Shown here in pieces: positions 28,478-37,804 of a DNA stretch of 64,000 nucleotides (positions are counted from its first letter, which is position 1; each line of letters starts with the position of its first letter). Below the pieces are notes generated by a model that made no database searches, was not told the origin of the DNA, and was given only the letters and a program-made list of their open reading frames with translations. The DNA is from CAZHOV01 sp964534315 (GTDB taxonomy: Bacteria; Bacteroidota; Bacteroidia; Chitinophagales; Saprospiraceae): the NCBI GenBank assembly GCA_964534315.1, contig CAZHOV010000008.1, positions 3,627-67,626 on the forward strand, given 5' to 3'. Made by a program: the position numbers and the translations under genes.

Positions 28478-29658
28478 TTCCCACCGGCAAAAAAAATAAA
28501 GTCCTTACTACCCTAGCTGAACTTATTGAAAAGAATAAGTCTCAAATCATCGAAGCAAACCGGCAAGATGTATCAAATTACCGGGGGGAGGATGAGTCTA
28601 TGCTGGACCGGCTAAAAGTGGATGAAAAAAAAGTTCAGGGGATGGTCGCTGCCGTTCACCAAGCCATCGATTTGAATGACCCTGAAGGCCACACCATCTA
28701 TACATTTCAGCACGACAATGGCTTAAGGATAGAAAACAGGACTGTACCATTCGGCACCATTCTGATTATTTATGAATCCAGGCCTGATGTCACGGTAGAA
28801 GCAGCGATTACCGCATTCAAAGCGGGTAATCGGATCTTGCTAAAAGGAGGAAAAGAGGCTCGAAATACTAATCTGGTCCTGACAGAACTATGGCATCAGG
28901 CATTAGCTCAAAATGAGGTGGATAAAGCTTATGTCACCTACCTGGATTTTAAGAGAGAAGCCACCCAGGAATTGATCAAAACCAATAGTCATCATGTAGA
29001 TCTGATCATTCCGAGAGGAGGAGAGCGGTTGATCAACTTTGTGAAAAGCAATACCAATATTCCTGTCATTGTAAGCGGCAGAGGGAATAACTTCTTATAC
29101 GTCGACCAGGAAGCTGATTTTGATATGGCTATCAACATCATATTGAATGGTAAAAGCAGGATCAGCGTTTGCAATGCGTTGGACAAGGTCCTTTTTCATA
29201 AAGATATCCCCAATCTGCCTGAAAAACTAAAAAAGCTAATAGGCAAATTAAAAGACCACCATATTGAAATATGGGGCGACCAGACCATCAGCAATCAATT
29301 TGATATCGAGTTGGCGGAAGGAGAGTCGATCTATTACGAAGAATTTTTAGCTGCCAAAATACTGTTGAGGATGGTAAAAGGTATAGGCGAAGCGATTGAT
29401 CTGATCAATCAATATTCCGGAGGACATTCTGCAAGTATCGTAACAAGCAATTCGAAAGCTGCAGAGACGTTTTTGGAGCGCGTAGATTGTGCCGCTGTTT
29501 TTCATAATGCATCGACAAGGTTTACGGATGGAGGGCAATTCGGATTCGGAGCGGAGATGGCTATAAGTACTCAAAAAGTGCATTTTCGGGGACCGATCGG
29601 AATTGATCAGTTAGTCACTAACAAATGGTTTATTTTTGGCAATGGTCAGATTAGATAG
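28474..29658 (+). CDS. proA: Glutamate-5-semialdehyde dehydrogenase
   Basis: 394 residues. It reduces gamma-glutamyl phosphate to glutamate-5-semialdehyde with NADPH in proline synthesis. Family marks: IIYESRPDVTVEAA (about 98-111), the catalytic Cys C233 in NGKSRISVCNALDKVL, and the C-terminal FTDGGQFGFGAEMAISTQK with HFRGPIGIDQL. The N-terminus is some 15 residues shorter than in E. coli; ATG 28474 overlaps the stop of the hydrolase remnant by a 4-base ATGA, so either translation is coupled or a little of the original N-terminus was lost in the upstream deletion. proB follows after 27 bp. Confidence 0.95.
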   Translation: MIPTGKKNKVLTTLAELIEKNKSQIIEANRQDVSNYRGEDESMLDRLKVDEKKVQGMVAAVHQAIDLNDPEGHTIYTFQHDNGLRIENRTVPFGTILIIYESRPDVTVEAAITAFKAGNRILLKGGKEARNTNLVLTELWHQALAQNEVDKAYVTYLDFKREATQELIKTNSHHVDLIIPRGGERLINFVKSNTNIPVIVSGRGNNFLYVDQEADFDMAINIILNGKSRISVCNALDKVLFHKDIPNLPEKLKKLIGKLKDHHIEIWGDQTISNQFDIELAEGESIYYEEFLAAKILLRMVKGIGEAIDLINQYSGGHSASIVTSNSKAAETFLERVDCAAVFHNASTRFTDGGQFGFGAEMAISTQKVHFRGPIGIDQLVTNKWFIFGNGQIR

Positions 29659-29685
29659 TACGAATCGAAAAATATACTTGTTAAA

Positions 29686-30456
29686 ATGATGGCCCGAAAA
29701 AAGTTGATTCTAAAAATAGGCACTTCAACGTTGACCTCAGGCACAGACCGGATCTCTTATGCTAAAATAGAAGATATTGCCCGCCAGATCATTGCGCTTA
29801 AGGATGCTTATGATATTGTATTGGTTTCTTCGGGAGCAATCGCTGCGGCACACCAGTTTGTAACCATAGGAAATCTAGGCAAAGCACTAAAGGTGGAATC
29901 AAAGCAAGCATTAGCTGCTATCGGTCAGCCCAAGTTAGTGTCTATTTATGATGAAGTATTCAGTAGTTTTGGTTTGAAAGTAGCCCAATGTTTGTTGGTG
30001 TATAAAGATTTTAAAAGTGAGGTAGCCCGCACGAATATCCGCAATACCATTGATAAATTGTTGGAGTTTGGGTATACCCCGATTATTAATGAAAATGATA
30101 CCGTAGCGGTCGATGAAATTGTCCTGGGTGATAATGATAAACTTTCCGCTCTTGTGGCGGTGATCAGCGATGCTACCTTATTGGTGCTGGCTTCCGATAT
30201 CAATGGTTTGTACACTAAAAACCCAAATATCTATCCGGATGCTCAAATCATAAAAGAAGTCAATGATATTGAAGCGGCTTCTCAATTTATCGACGATCGA
30301 GCGTCCGAATTGGGCACAGGTGGTATGGCAACCAAACTGGCAGCGGCAAAGATCTGCAAAGAACATTCCATTGAAATGTGGATTGTCAATGGAAGGCCGG
30401 TTAATTTTTTGAGAAATGCCTTAAACGAAAGCAACGATTTTACCAGATTCATTTGA
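29686..30456 (+). CDS. proB: Glutamate 5-kinase (no PUA domain)
   Basis: 256 residues, the amino-acid-kinase domain only, without the C-terminal PUA domain of the E. coli enzyme. It phosphorylates glutamate with ATP in the first step of proline synthesis. Motifs: KKLILKIGTSTL with the phosphate-binding GT-S, LVSSGAIAAA, PIINENDTVAVDE and FGDNDKLSA-type (here LGDNDKLSALVA), and SELGTGGMATKLAAA. ATG 29689 is an equal start candidate. It lies 27 bp after proA, reversing the usual proB-proA order. Lack of PUA is common in Bacteroidota. Confidence 0.95.
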   Translation: MMARKKLILKIGTSTLTSGTDRISYAKIEDIARQIIALKDAYDIVLVSSGAIAAAHQFVTIGNLGKALKVESKQALAAIGQPKLVSIYDEVFSSFGLKVAQCLLVYKDFKSEVARTNIRNTIDKLLEFGYTPIINENDTVAVDEIVLGDNDKLSALVAVISDATLLVLASDINGLYTKNPNIYPDAQIIKEVNDIEAASQFIDDRASELGTGGMATKLAAAKICKEHSIEMWIVNGRPVNFLRNALNESNDFTRFI

Positions 30457-30494
30457 TCAGAGAATAATTTTCCCATTTGCAATCAAGTTACAAA

Positions 30495-30842
30495 ATGCTC
30501 AAACCCACCGAACAATTCTACCTCAATCTCGAAGAGCCCAATCAAAGCTGCTTTATGGCGATGCGGGAGATCATCCTTTCATTGGATGATCAAGTCACTG
30601 AAGAATGGAAGTACCGGATGCCTTTTTTCTATTACAAAGGAAAGATGTTCTGCTATGTCTGGACGGATAAGAAGACAAAAGAACCTTACCTGGGTGTTGT
30701 CCGGGGAAATTTGCTGGATCACCCCGCCCTGGAAGCAGGCGATCGTACCAGGATCAAAATTTTACGCATCAATCCGAATGAAGATATACCTATTGAGTTA
30801 ATAGCCGAGATATTAGAGCAGGCCATGTCATTGTATAAATAA
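30495..30842 (+). CDS. DUF1801 family protein
   Basis: 115 residues from ATG 30495. The pattern LNLEEPNQSCFMAMREIILSL followed by TEEWKYRMPFFYYKGKMFCYVW is that of the DUF1801/YdhG-like fold, small cytoplasmic proteins of unknown role with a frataxin-like or UmuD-unrelated alpha-beta fold. The usual tail with a basic surface (RIKILRINPNEDIP) is present. It follows proB by 38 bp and may belong to the same transcript. Confidence 0.82.
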   Translation: MLKPTEQFYLNLEEPNQSCFMAMREIILSLDDQVTEEWKYRMPFFYYKGKMFCYVWTDKKTKEPYLGVVRGNLLDHPALEAGDRTRIKILRINPNEDIPIELIAEILEQAMSLYK

Positions 30843-30848
30843 TAACGA

Positions 30849-30953
30849 ATGCCTTCCAAAGGCATCACCATCGGCACGGGCTTCAGCGCTATTTATGCTT
30901 CCATACAACTTAAAAAGCTTGGGATTGAAAACTTTTTCCTCTCAAATCCTTAG
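30849..30953 (+). pseudogene. N-terminal remnant of a flavin monooxygenase
   Basis: ATG 30849 opens 34 codons reading GITIGTGFSAIYASIQLKKL and GIENFFL, then a stop. This is the FAD-binding opening of Baeyer-Villiger-type/flavin-containing monooxygenases (I-G-x-G-F-S-x-I-x-x-A-I-x-L-K-K-x-G-I). The remaining 450 or so residues are absent. It is a clear gene stub between DUF1801 and the TMTC-like gene. Confidence 0.6.
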
Positions 30954-31015
30954 CTAGATTTAAGGAAAACCATTAAGTTAGTGGTTTATGTGTCAACAAA
31001 CCTATCACAAGATTG

Positions 31016-33028
31016 ATGGCTAAAAAGAAGAAAGCATCTACGAAACTTCCGAAACTAAAAGATACGCCTTCGTGGTGGGCAAATCAACGATTACTACTGA
31101 TCGTGCTGTTTGCATTTAGCGTATTGCTTTATGCCAATACTTTAGGGCATGATTACAGCCAGGATGACGCCATCGTTATTTATGATAATGAATTTACCAC
31201 CCAAGGTGTTGCCGGCATTCCGGATATTTTAAAATACGATACGTTCAGGGGTTTTTTTAAGGAAGAAGGTAAGGATAAGCTGGTCTCTGGAGGGCGTTAC
31301 CGCCCGCTTACCCTTGTGATGTTTGCTCTTGAATGGCAGTTTTTCGGCAGCAATCCATTCATTGGCCATTTGGTCAATATTTTGTTGTTTGGCCTGACCA
31401 GCGTGCTGCTATTTTTGACCATCAAACAACTGACGAAAGGGATGCGAATGGCAGGATTTTCTACTTTTGTCGCCTTAGTAGCCACCGTCTTATTTGCCGC
31501 TCATCCGGTGCACACCGAAGCAGTAGCTAATATCAAAGGCCGTGATGAGATCGTTTCCTTGCTGGGGAGTCTCGCTGCCCTTTATTTTTGTATGAGGGCT
31601 TACCGCGAAAAAAATCAGCTACTAAATCTTTATGGAGTTGTTTGTTTTTTTCTGGCCCTCTTTTCAAAGGAAAACGCTATAACCTTTCTAGCTGTCATTC
31701 CAATGGCATTGGCCTTTTTTACCAAAAGTAACCTCTCCAAAACAGCCATCTTAACCGCTCCATATATTGCGGCCGCAGTAGTATTTTTAATGATCCGGGG
31801 AGCTGTTATTGGCTGGGATCTTGGAGATCCGCCTCAAGAGTTAATGAATAATCCTTTTTTGAAATGGGAGGGTAATCGATATGTACCTTTTACCTTTGCT
31901 GAAATCTTGGCGAGGGTATCGTTCACCTTATGGGAATATCTGGGATTATTGATCTTTCCCCATCCGCTTACCCACGATTATTATCCCAATCAAATAACGG
32001 TAAAAAACTGGTTCGATATTCGTGTAATTTTGAGTGCTCTTTTTCACATTTTATTATTGGCTTATGTCGCCTTCCTGTTTATTTCCCGTTTCATAGGAAA
32101 TGAATTCAAGAAGCGGCCGTTAGTATTCTGTGCAGGCTTTTATCTGGCCACCCTCTCTATCGTTTCCAATTTATTTTTTCCTGTAGGGACAAACATGTCG
32201 GAGCGCTTTATCTATATGCCATCCGTTGGCTTTTGCCTGGCACTTGGGGTGTTAGGTTATTCGCTTGCACAATATTTGGTGAAAGATAAAAAAGTGCGTT
32301 CTTTTAAAGACCTTCAGGTGGTATTGATGATAGTAGGTATCGTCGCAATTGCTTTTTCCGTCAAAACGATAACCAGGAATACGGTTTGGAAAAATAATTA
32401 TACGCTTTTTACAACGGATATCAATACCTCTTCAAACAGTGCTAAGTTAAGGAATTCAGTGGGGGGAGAGTTGATCACTCAGGCCACTCAGAAAAAAAAT
32501 GAGGCTCAAAAGCAGCAGATGCTGGAAGAAGCTATTGGCCATCTTAAAGAAGCCGTAACTATTCATCCGATCTATAAACATCCGCTTGCCTTGCTGGGGA
32601 ATGCACACTTTTACCTTCAACGCTATGATGAATCGATAGCCTATTTTCAACAAGCGTTGCGTATGGACCCCAATTATTCTCTGGCCCTTGAAAACCTGTC
32701 AAAAACCTACGCGCGGGCAGGTAGATATTATGGAGAGGAACAAGGGAACCTCCAAAAAGCGTTACAATATTTGCAGGAATCGTTTAAAATGAATCCTAAT
32801 AATTATGAAACGGTACGTTTATTAGGAGTAGCATATGGACAAAGTGGTCAGCATGCCAAAGCAGTAGAGTTTTTTGAAAAGGCCCTGGCATTACAACCTA
32901 ATAATGCCGATGCCATGTGGAATCTGGGCAGTGCTTATTACTACATTGGTCAGACAGAAAAGGCAAATAAAATGCACCAAAAAGCAATACAACTAAAACC
33001 AGAGTATAAAGAAAGGTTAGGCAATTAG
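31016..33028 (+). CDS. TMTC-like membrane protein with TPR tail
   Basis: 670 residues. After a basic N-terminus come about eleven membrane helices (about 25-450). The first loop has HDYSQDDAIVIYDNEF, and further on are GGRYRPLTLVMFALEW and HPVHTEAVANIKGRDE, the hallmark of the TMTC / DUF1736 group of GT-C-like glycosyltransferases. The loop acidic pair QDD is the likely catalytic site. Four or more TPR units close the protein (about 490-670). By family it may be a protein O-mannosyltransferase or a membrane assembly factor; the bacterial members are poorly studied. It is in a stand-alone position. Confidence 0.85.
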   Translation: MAKKKKASTKLPKLKDTPSWWANQRLLLIVLFAFSVLLYANTLGHDYSQDDAIVIYDNEFTTQGVAGIPDILKYDTFRGFFKEEGKDKLVSGGRYRPLTLVMFALEWQFFGSNPFIGHLVNILLFGLTSVLLFLTIKQLTKGMRMAGFSTFVALVATVLFAAHPVHTEAVANIKGRDEIVSLLGSLAALYFCMRAYREKNQLLNLYGVVCFFLALFSKENAITFLAVIPMALAFFTKSNLSKTAILTAPYIAAAVVFLMIRGAVIGWDLGDPPQELMNNPFLKWEGNRYVPFTFAEILARVSFTLWEYLGLLIFPHPLTHDYYPNQITVKNWFDIRVILSALFHILLLAYVAFLFISRFIGNEFKKRPLVFCAGFYLATLSIVSNLFFPVGTNMSERFIYMPSVGFCLALGVLGYSLAQYLVKDKKVRSFKDLQVVLMIVGIVAIAFSVKTITRNTVWKNNYTLFTTDINTSSNSAKLRNSVGGELITQATQKKNEAQKQQMLEEAIGHLKEAVTIHPIYKHPLALLGNAHFYLQRYDESIAYFQQALRMDPNYSLALENLSKTYARAGRYYGEEQGNLQKALQYLQESFKMNPNNYETVRLLGVAYGQSGQHAKAVEFFEKALALQPNNADAMWNLGSAYYYIGQTEKANKMHQKAIQLKPEYKERLGN

Positions 33029-33203
33029 CAGCTTGCAATTAATAGTTATTAGAAATATATATTCTTTGCGATCTCTGCGCCTTTGCTAGAACTCAAAAGA
33101 TAAACAAATAAATGCATAAAACTGGAACGAGAAGTGTAACTCTGTGGCAATGGAGTTTACTGATTAGAATGATTAACATCACTGGTTCAAGAAAAAAAGT
33201 ACT

Positions 33204-33231
33204 CAATACCCAATACTCAATATTCAATACT
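33204..33231. repeat. CAATAYY 7-bp tandem repeat, 4 copies
   Basis: CAATACC, CAATACT, CAATATT and CAATACT run head to tail just before the start of the GH3 fusion gene at 33238. The repeat occupies the leader region and could change spacing if copy number varies. Confidence 0.75.
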
Positions 33232-33237
33232 ATCTTG

Positions 33238-36186
33238 ATGAGATCATGGTTGCTGACTACGATACTGCTGCTTGGAATAAACATTCCTCTGAATAACAAG
33301 GGTATGTCTACCAAAGCTATAGCCTTGGCCCTGGAGGAAGAACTGGAGAAAACGGCTTTTATCGATTCGGTATACAATCAGATGAGCTGGGAGCAGCGGC
33401 TTGGTCAATTGTTGATGATTCGGGCCCATTCTAACAAAGGGGCTGCTCATGAGGCGTTTGTCAAGCGTCAGATAAAAGAGTATCATGTAGGGGGGATTGT
33501 ATTTTTTCAAGGGACACCTGAAAAGCAGGCGATCTTGACTAATGAGTATCAACAATTGGCTAAGACTCCTTTGCTGGTAGCGATGGATGCAGAGTGGGGA
33601 CTGGGGATGCGATTGAAAAAATCGACGATTAGCTATCCGAGGCAACTTACTTTGGGGGCGATCCGGAATGAAAGACTGCTTTATGATTTTGGCCGGGAAA
33701 TAGCCGTGCAGCTTCGTCGCCTTGGGGTGCATATGAATTTTGCACCCGTAGCCGATGTCAATAACAATCCAAATAATCCGGTCATTAATACCCGTTCGTT
33801 TGGAGAAGACCGGTTTCATGTAGCAGCACGAAGCTACCAATATATGAAAGGAATGCAAGATGGTGGAGTGCTGGCTTGCGCCAAACATTTTCCCGGCCAT
33901 GGGGATACAGATGTCGATTCACATCTTGATCTACCTGTGATTACTCACACCGCTGAGCGGCTGGACAGTATTGAGTTGTATCCCTTTAAATTGCTTTCCA
34001 AAAGAGGTATTGCCAGCATCATGGTCGCTCATTTACACGTACCTGCAATTGACGATTCAGATAATCGCCCTACGACCTTATCCGCGAAAGCGATAAAAAA
34101 CACCCTTCAGGAAGATATTGAATTTCAGGGTCTTGTGATCACAGATGCTATGGAAATGCAAGGAGTAGCCAAGCATTTTCCACCAGGTGAAGCGGAGGTA
34201 GAAGCCCTGAAAGCGGGGAATGACATCATTTTATTACCTTCTGATATTGATGTGGTATTTCCTAAATTATTGAAAGCGCTTCAGAACGGTGTAGTTGATA
34301 CGGTGCAAGTTGAACGCAGTGTGAAAAAGGTAATTGAAGCAAAATATTCCATTGATCTGTTTAAGAATGATAATCAGGTAGTGCTAGACAAGTTATCTAG
34401 CGACCTTAACCGACCGGAAGCGGTGGCTTTTAAGCAGAAACTGTTTGAAAGTGCTATTACTTTGGTGCGTAATCGAAACAGCATTATCCCCATCAATACG
34501 ATCGATCAATCCAAATGGGCAACACTAAGTATCGGCTCCACCGTTAAGACAACTTTCCAGGAATCGATCGATCAATATTTACCGGTGACCCATTTGCAAC
34601 TGAGCAAGGATATTTCTGGTTCGAGGGCTAACCGGTACTTATCTATTTTGGAAAGGAAAGAGCTAGTGGTTGTGTCTTTGCACGATCTGTCGTCTTATGC
34701 TTCTCGGGATTACGGAATCACGTCCGGCACCCGTTCGTTTTTGGAGCAGTTGAAAGAACGGACAGAGGTGGTCCTGGTGCTTTTTGGTAGCCCTTATGCG
34801 CTAAAGTACTTTGATGATTTTGATCATGTGTTGCTGGCATATGAGGAAGACCCGCTTAGCCAGGGGGCCGCTGCTGATGCTTTAGTAGGGGCAAATCCTA
34901 TTAGGGGAATGCTACCCGTGACTGCTTCAGAAAAGAATGGAGTGGGAGAGGGAATTATCCTTGAAAATGCCCAACGACTCGGCTTTGGTCGCCCGGTAAG
35001 TGTTGGAATGAGTGACGATACATTGAGCTATATTGATTCTTTAATGAATGAAGCGATTTCAAGAAAGGCCACTCCGGGAGGAGTAGTATTGGTAGCAAAA
35101 GAGGGTAAAATAGTCTATTATAAAGCCCATGGTTATCACACATACCGCAAACGGGAACCGGCAAAGAAAACGGATTTATATGATTTGGCCTCGATTACAA
35201 AAGTAGCTGCTACTACGGTTGCTATCATGAAATTATATGAGGAAGGCAAGATTGAGTTGAAAGCAAAAATAAGCAATTACCTGCAAGAGTTGATCGGTTC
35301 TGATAAAGAAAATATAACAATCGACAGCATATTGATGCATCGCTCAGGGCTGGTTGCCTGGATCCCTTTTTATGAGCAGACCATCGTACCAAGCAGATTC
35401 AATCCCAGGCCGCTTCCGGAGTTTTACAGCACATATAAAAGAGATTCGTTTGAAGTGAAAGTGGCAGAAAAGATGTATATGAATAAGTTTTTTCAGGACA
35501 CGATGCGAAAAGAAATTCGGGAGTCGGTGCTTGGTAAGCGGGGGAAGTATAGTTACAGCGATGTTGGTTTTTATTTGTTAGCGGACTTAGTTGAGCGGGT
35601 TAGCGGTAAGCGCTTAGATGTCTATTTGCAAGAAACCTTTTACGGTCCAATGGGACTCCCTTTTATTAGTTTTAATCCTGCTGAGCGTTATTCCAAAAAG
35701 CAAATTCCGCCGACAGAAGAAGATCGCTATTACAGAGGGCAACGCGTTCAAGGATATGTGCACGATATGGGAGCCGCCATGATGGGAGGTGTAAGTGGTC
35801 ATGCCGGGCTTTTTTCTAATGCACAGTCCTTAGCTGAATTGATTCAAATGTTATTGAATGGGGGGTATTACAAAGGAATACAGTTTCTCCAACCGGAAAC
35901 GATTGCATTATTTACCCAACGCCCTGAAGGAAATACGCGAAGAGGATTGGGGTTTGATATGAAGCAGCTGGATAATAAGGAGGTGTTAAATATGTCCCCG
36001 TTAGCTTCATCAAGGGCCTTTGGGCATCTTGGATTTACCGGCACTTGCTTTTGGGCGGACCCGAAAGAGCAATTAATTTATATCTTGCTGACAAATAGGA
36101 CTTATCCTACGATGAGAAACAATCGTTGGTCAAGGGAAGATTTCCGTCCAAGGATACAATCGGTCGCCTACAAGGCCATAAATTGA
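33238..36186 (+). CDS. GH3 beta-N-acetylhexosaminidase fused to beta-lactamase-fold hydrolase
   Basis: 982 residues from ATG 33238; this start gives a normal signal peptide (MRSWLLTTILLLGINIP), while an upstream ATG at 33112 adds a non-family stretch that includes the tandem repeat. Residues about 45-400 are GH3 of the NagZ type, with KHFPGHGDTDVDSHLDLP (about 211-228, general acid His and Asp) and the nucleophile Asp in VITDAMEM. A GH3 C-terminal alpha/beta domain follows. Residues about 600-980 are a serine hydrolase of class C beta-lactamase fold with S652-x-x-K655 (SITK) and YSD in SYSDVGFY. It probably trims peptidoglycan or its fragments in the periplasm: one half removes GlcNAc, the other acts as peptidase or esterase. 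The permease gene follows after 4 bp. Confidence 0.9.
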   Translation: MRSWLLTTILLLGINIPLNNKGMSTKAIALALEEELEKTAFIDSVYNQMSWEQRLGQLLMIRAHSNKGAAHEAFVKRQIKEYHVGGIVFFQGTPEKQAILTNEYQQLAKTPLLVAMDAEWGLGMRLKKSTISYPRQLTLGAIRNERLLYDFGREIAVQLRRLGVHMNFAPVADVNNNPNNPVINTRSFGEDRFHVAARSYQYMKGMQDGGVLACAKHFPGHGDTDVDSHLDLPVITHTAERLDSIELYPFKLLSKRGIASIMVAHLHVPAIDDSDNRPTTLSAKAIKNTLQEDIEFQGLVITDAMEMQGVAKHFPPGEAEVEALKAGNDIILLPSDIDVVFPKLLKALQNGVVDTVQVERSVKKVIEAKYSIDLFKNDNQVVLDKLSSDLNRPEAVAFKQKLFESAITLVRNRNSIIPINTIDQSKWATLSIGSTVKTTFQESIDQYLPVTHLQLSKDISGSRANRYLSILERKELVVVSLHDLSSYASRDYGITSGTRSFLEQLKERTEVVLVLFGSPYALKYFDDFDHVLLAYEEDPLSQGAAADALVGANPIRGMLPVTASEKNGVGEGIILENAQRLGFGRPVSVGMSDDTLSYIDSLMNEAISRKATPGGVVLVAKEGKIVYYKAHGYHTYRKREPAKKTDLYDLASITKVAATTVAIMKLYEEGKIELKAKISNYLQELIGSDKENITIDSILMHRSGLVAWIPFYEQTIVPSRFNPRPLPEFYSTYKRDSFEVKVAEKMYMNKFFQDTMRKEIRESVLGKRGKYSYSDVGFYLLADLVERVSGKRLDVYLQETFYGPMGLPFISFNPAERYSKKQIPPTEEDRYYRGQRVQGYVHDMGAAMMGGVSGHAGLFSNAQSLAELIQMLLNGGYYKGIQFLQPETIALFTQRPEGNTRRGLGFDMKQLDNKEVLNMSPLASSRAFGHLGFTGTCFWADPKEQLIYILLTNRTYPTMRNNRWSREDFRPRIQSVAYKAIN

Positions 36187-36190
36187 GCAT

Positions 36191-37588
36191 ATGAATTTTC
36201 CCCTACATATTGCCCGCAGGTATATTTTTGCCAACAATGCTAAAGGTATCATTTTAGTATTTATGATATTGGCATTGTTTATTGCTGTTTTTATTTCGTT
36301 CATGACGGTTGATTATCAAATGGAAGATATGGGGCTATTGGCGATTCAGCTTACGCTCCGGGTTGTTTTCTTCATTGGAATTATTGTCGGAGTTTTTATT
36401 TTCCGAAAGCGGATTCGGTCGTTGAATGCCATAAATATCATTTCCGGGATTTCTGTTTTTGGAATAACCGTTGGTTCTGCTGCCTTAATACTCATCCTTT
36501 CAGTATTCAACGGTTTTGAAGACTTGATCACGAGTATGTTCGGCGCGTTTAATCCCGACTTGAAGGTGACCCCGGCAAAGGGTAAGACCTTTAGCATTGA
36601 AGAGTCCCAGATTGACCAGCTTTTAGATTTGGAGGGAGTCGTCAGGGTAGCTCAGTCTTTAGAAGAGATTGCTTTTTTTGAGTATGATAAGATTCAGGAT
36701 TTTGGGATATTGAAGGGGGTTGATCAGTATTACAATGAGGTTGTGAATATTGATTCTTCCATCATTGAGGGGCAGTATGGTTTAAAGGAAGAGGGGCGAT
36801 TTTTAGCAATTTTGGGAGCTGGCATGCGCAATAAATTGTCTGTCAATGTCCGGGATGAATTTTCTGCTATGCGGGTGTATATGCCAAAGCAGGGGAGAGT
36901 AAGTCAGTTTGATAAACCTTATCGCTCTAGGTTGATACAACCAGTGGGTACCTTTTACATTCAGCAGGAGTTTGACAGCGAGTATATTTTGACCGACCTC
37001 GAATTTGCCCGCGAATTGCTTAAAGCCCCTGGCGAAGTTAGTGCTTTAGAAATCAAGATGGAAGAAGGTTTTGACGACAGGGAGGTAAAAGAGCAAATCC
37101 GCTCTATCTTAGGAGAAGCATTTGTGGTTAAGAACCGGTTCGAACAAGATGAGGCCTTTTTAAAGCTGATGAATCTGGAAAAATGGATGGGTTTTGCTAT
37201 ACTGAGTTTCACATTAATTCTGGTAGCCTTTAATATGGTTGGGGCATTGTGGATGATAGTGATTGATAAAAAGCGGGATGTAGCCATTCTAAAATCTATG
37301 GGCACTACCGACCCTCAAATCTGGAGAATTTTTGCCCTCCAGGGTATTCTGCTTACCGCTGTTGGCTTAGTGATTGGCTTGCTGCTAGCTGTAGTTTTTT
37401 ATGTTGCTCAAAAAATGTATGGTCTCATCCCCATTCCGGAGGGCTTCATTATTAATGCTTACCCCATCAGTTTAAAAGCTGTGGATTTTCTGATTGTCGT
37501 GATTACGGTATTGGTAATAGGAGGCTTGGCTTCGATACCGGCAGCCTACAGAGCGTTGAGGATACCGGCCACCATTAGAGAAGAATAG
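36191..37588 (+). CDS. ABC transporter permease, LolC/LolE (FtsX) type
   Basis: 465 residues. The layout is an N-terminal helix, a periplasmic MacB-like domain (about 120-320) and three C-terminal helices of the FtsX fold with IDKKRDVAILKSMGTTDPQI, the contact loop for the ATPase. It should extract lipoproteins from the inner membrane or work in a related release step. The usual short join between ARRYIF and NAINIISGISV is widened here by about 65 residues containing two extra hydrophobic helices (about 18-37 and 55-75). No ATPase gene is adjacent. It starts 4 bp after the GH3 fusion gene and its stop lies inside a large hairpin. Confidence 0.85.
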   Translation: MNFPLHIARRYIFANNAKGIILVFMILALFIAVFISFMTVDYQMEDMGLLAIQLTLRVVFFIGIIVGVFIFRKRIRSLNAINIISGISVFGITVGSAALILILSVFNGFEDLITSMFGAFNPDLKVTPAKGKTFSIEESQIDQLLDLEGVVRVAQSLEEIAFFEYDKIQDFGILKGVDQYYNEVVNIDSSIIEGQYGLKEEGRFLAILGAGMRNKLSVNVRDEFSAMRVYMPKQGRVSQFDKPYRSRLIQPVGTFYIQQEFDSEYILTDLEFARELLKAPGEVSALEIKMEEGFDDREVKEQIRSILGEAFVVKNRFEQDEAFLKLMNLEKWMGFAILSFTLILVAFNMVGALWMIVIDKKRDVAILKSMGTTDPQIWRIFALQGILLTAVGLVIGLLLAVVFYVAQKMYGLIPIPEGFIINAYPISLKAVDFLIVVITVLVIGGLASIPAAYRALRIPATIREE

Positions 37589-37634
37589 AAAAGAAGGGGG
37601 AGCAAGCCCCTTGCTCCCCCTTCTTTTCTATTCT
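37582..37634. terminator. 53-bp near-perfect palindrome over the permease stop codon
   Basis: The arms 37582-37606 and 37610-37634 are perfect 25-bp inverted repeats with a 3-base CCC loop. The left arm contains the TAG stop (37586-37588). A run of A follows on the plus strand rather than T, so it is not a textbook rho-independent terminator. It separates the permease from the ribosomal cluster and may also protect the RNA 3' end. Confidence 0.7.
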
Positions 37635-37710
37635 ACAAAAAAAATTGTGCGAAATTTTAACTGTTTTTCAACTAGTTATATATTTATTTTTGGTTGTTTT
37701 TTCAAAATAG

Positions 37711-37742
37711 CTTGTTTTTTGAGCGAAAGAAATTTACCTTTG
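37711..37742 (+). promoter_or_regulatory. Promoter of the rplM ribosomal cluster
   Basis: CTTG at 37711-37714, 20 bases, then TACCTTTG at 37735-37742, matching the Bacteroidota TTTG/TAnnTTTG form. The leader to the GTG start is about 55 bases. The T-rich upstream DNA fits a strong promoter. Confidence 0.6.
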
Positions 37743-37804
37743 CACCGCCTTTATAGAAAGGAGTGAAGAAAAAATTAAGTTTCGTTTAAAAAATCAGTAG
37801 AAAC

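Noticed and set aside
33112..33237. Upstream ATG for the GH3 fusion gene
   Set aside because: The extension includes the CAATAYY repeat and destroys the signal peptide; ATG 33238 is better.
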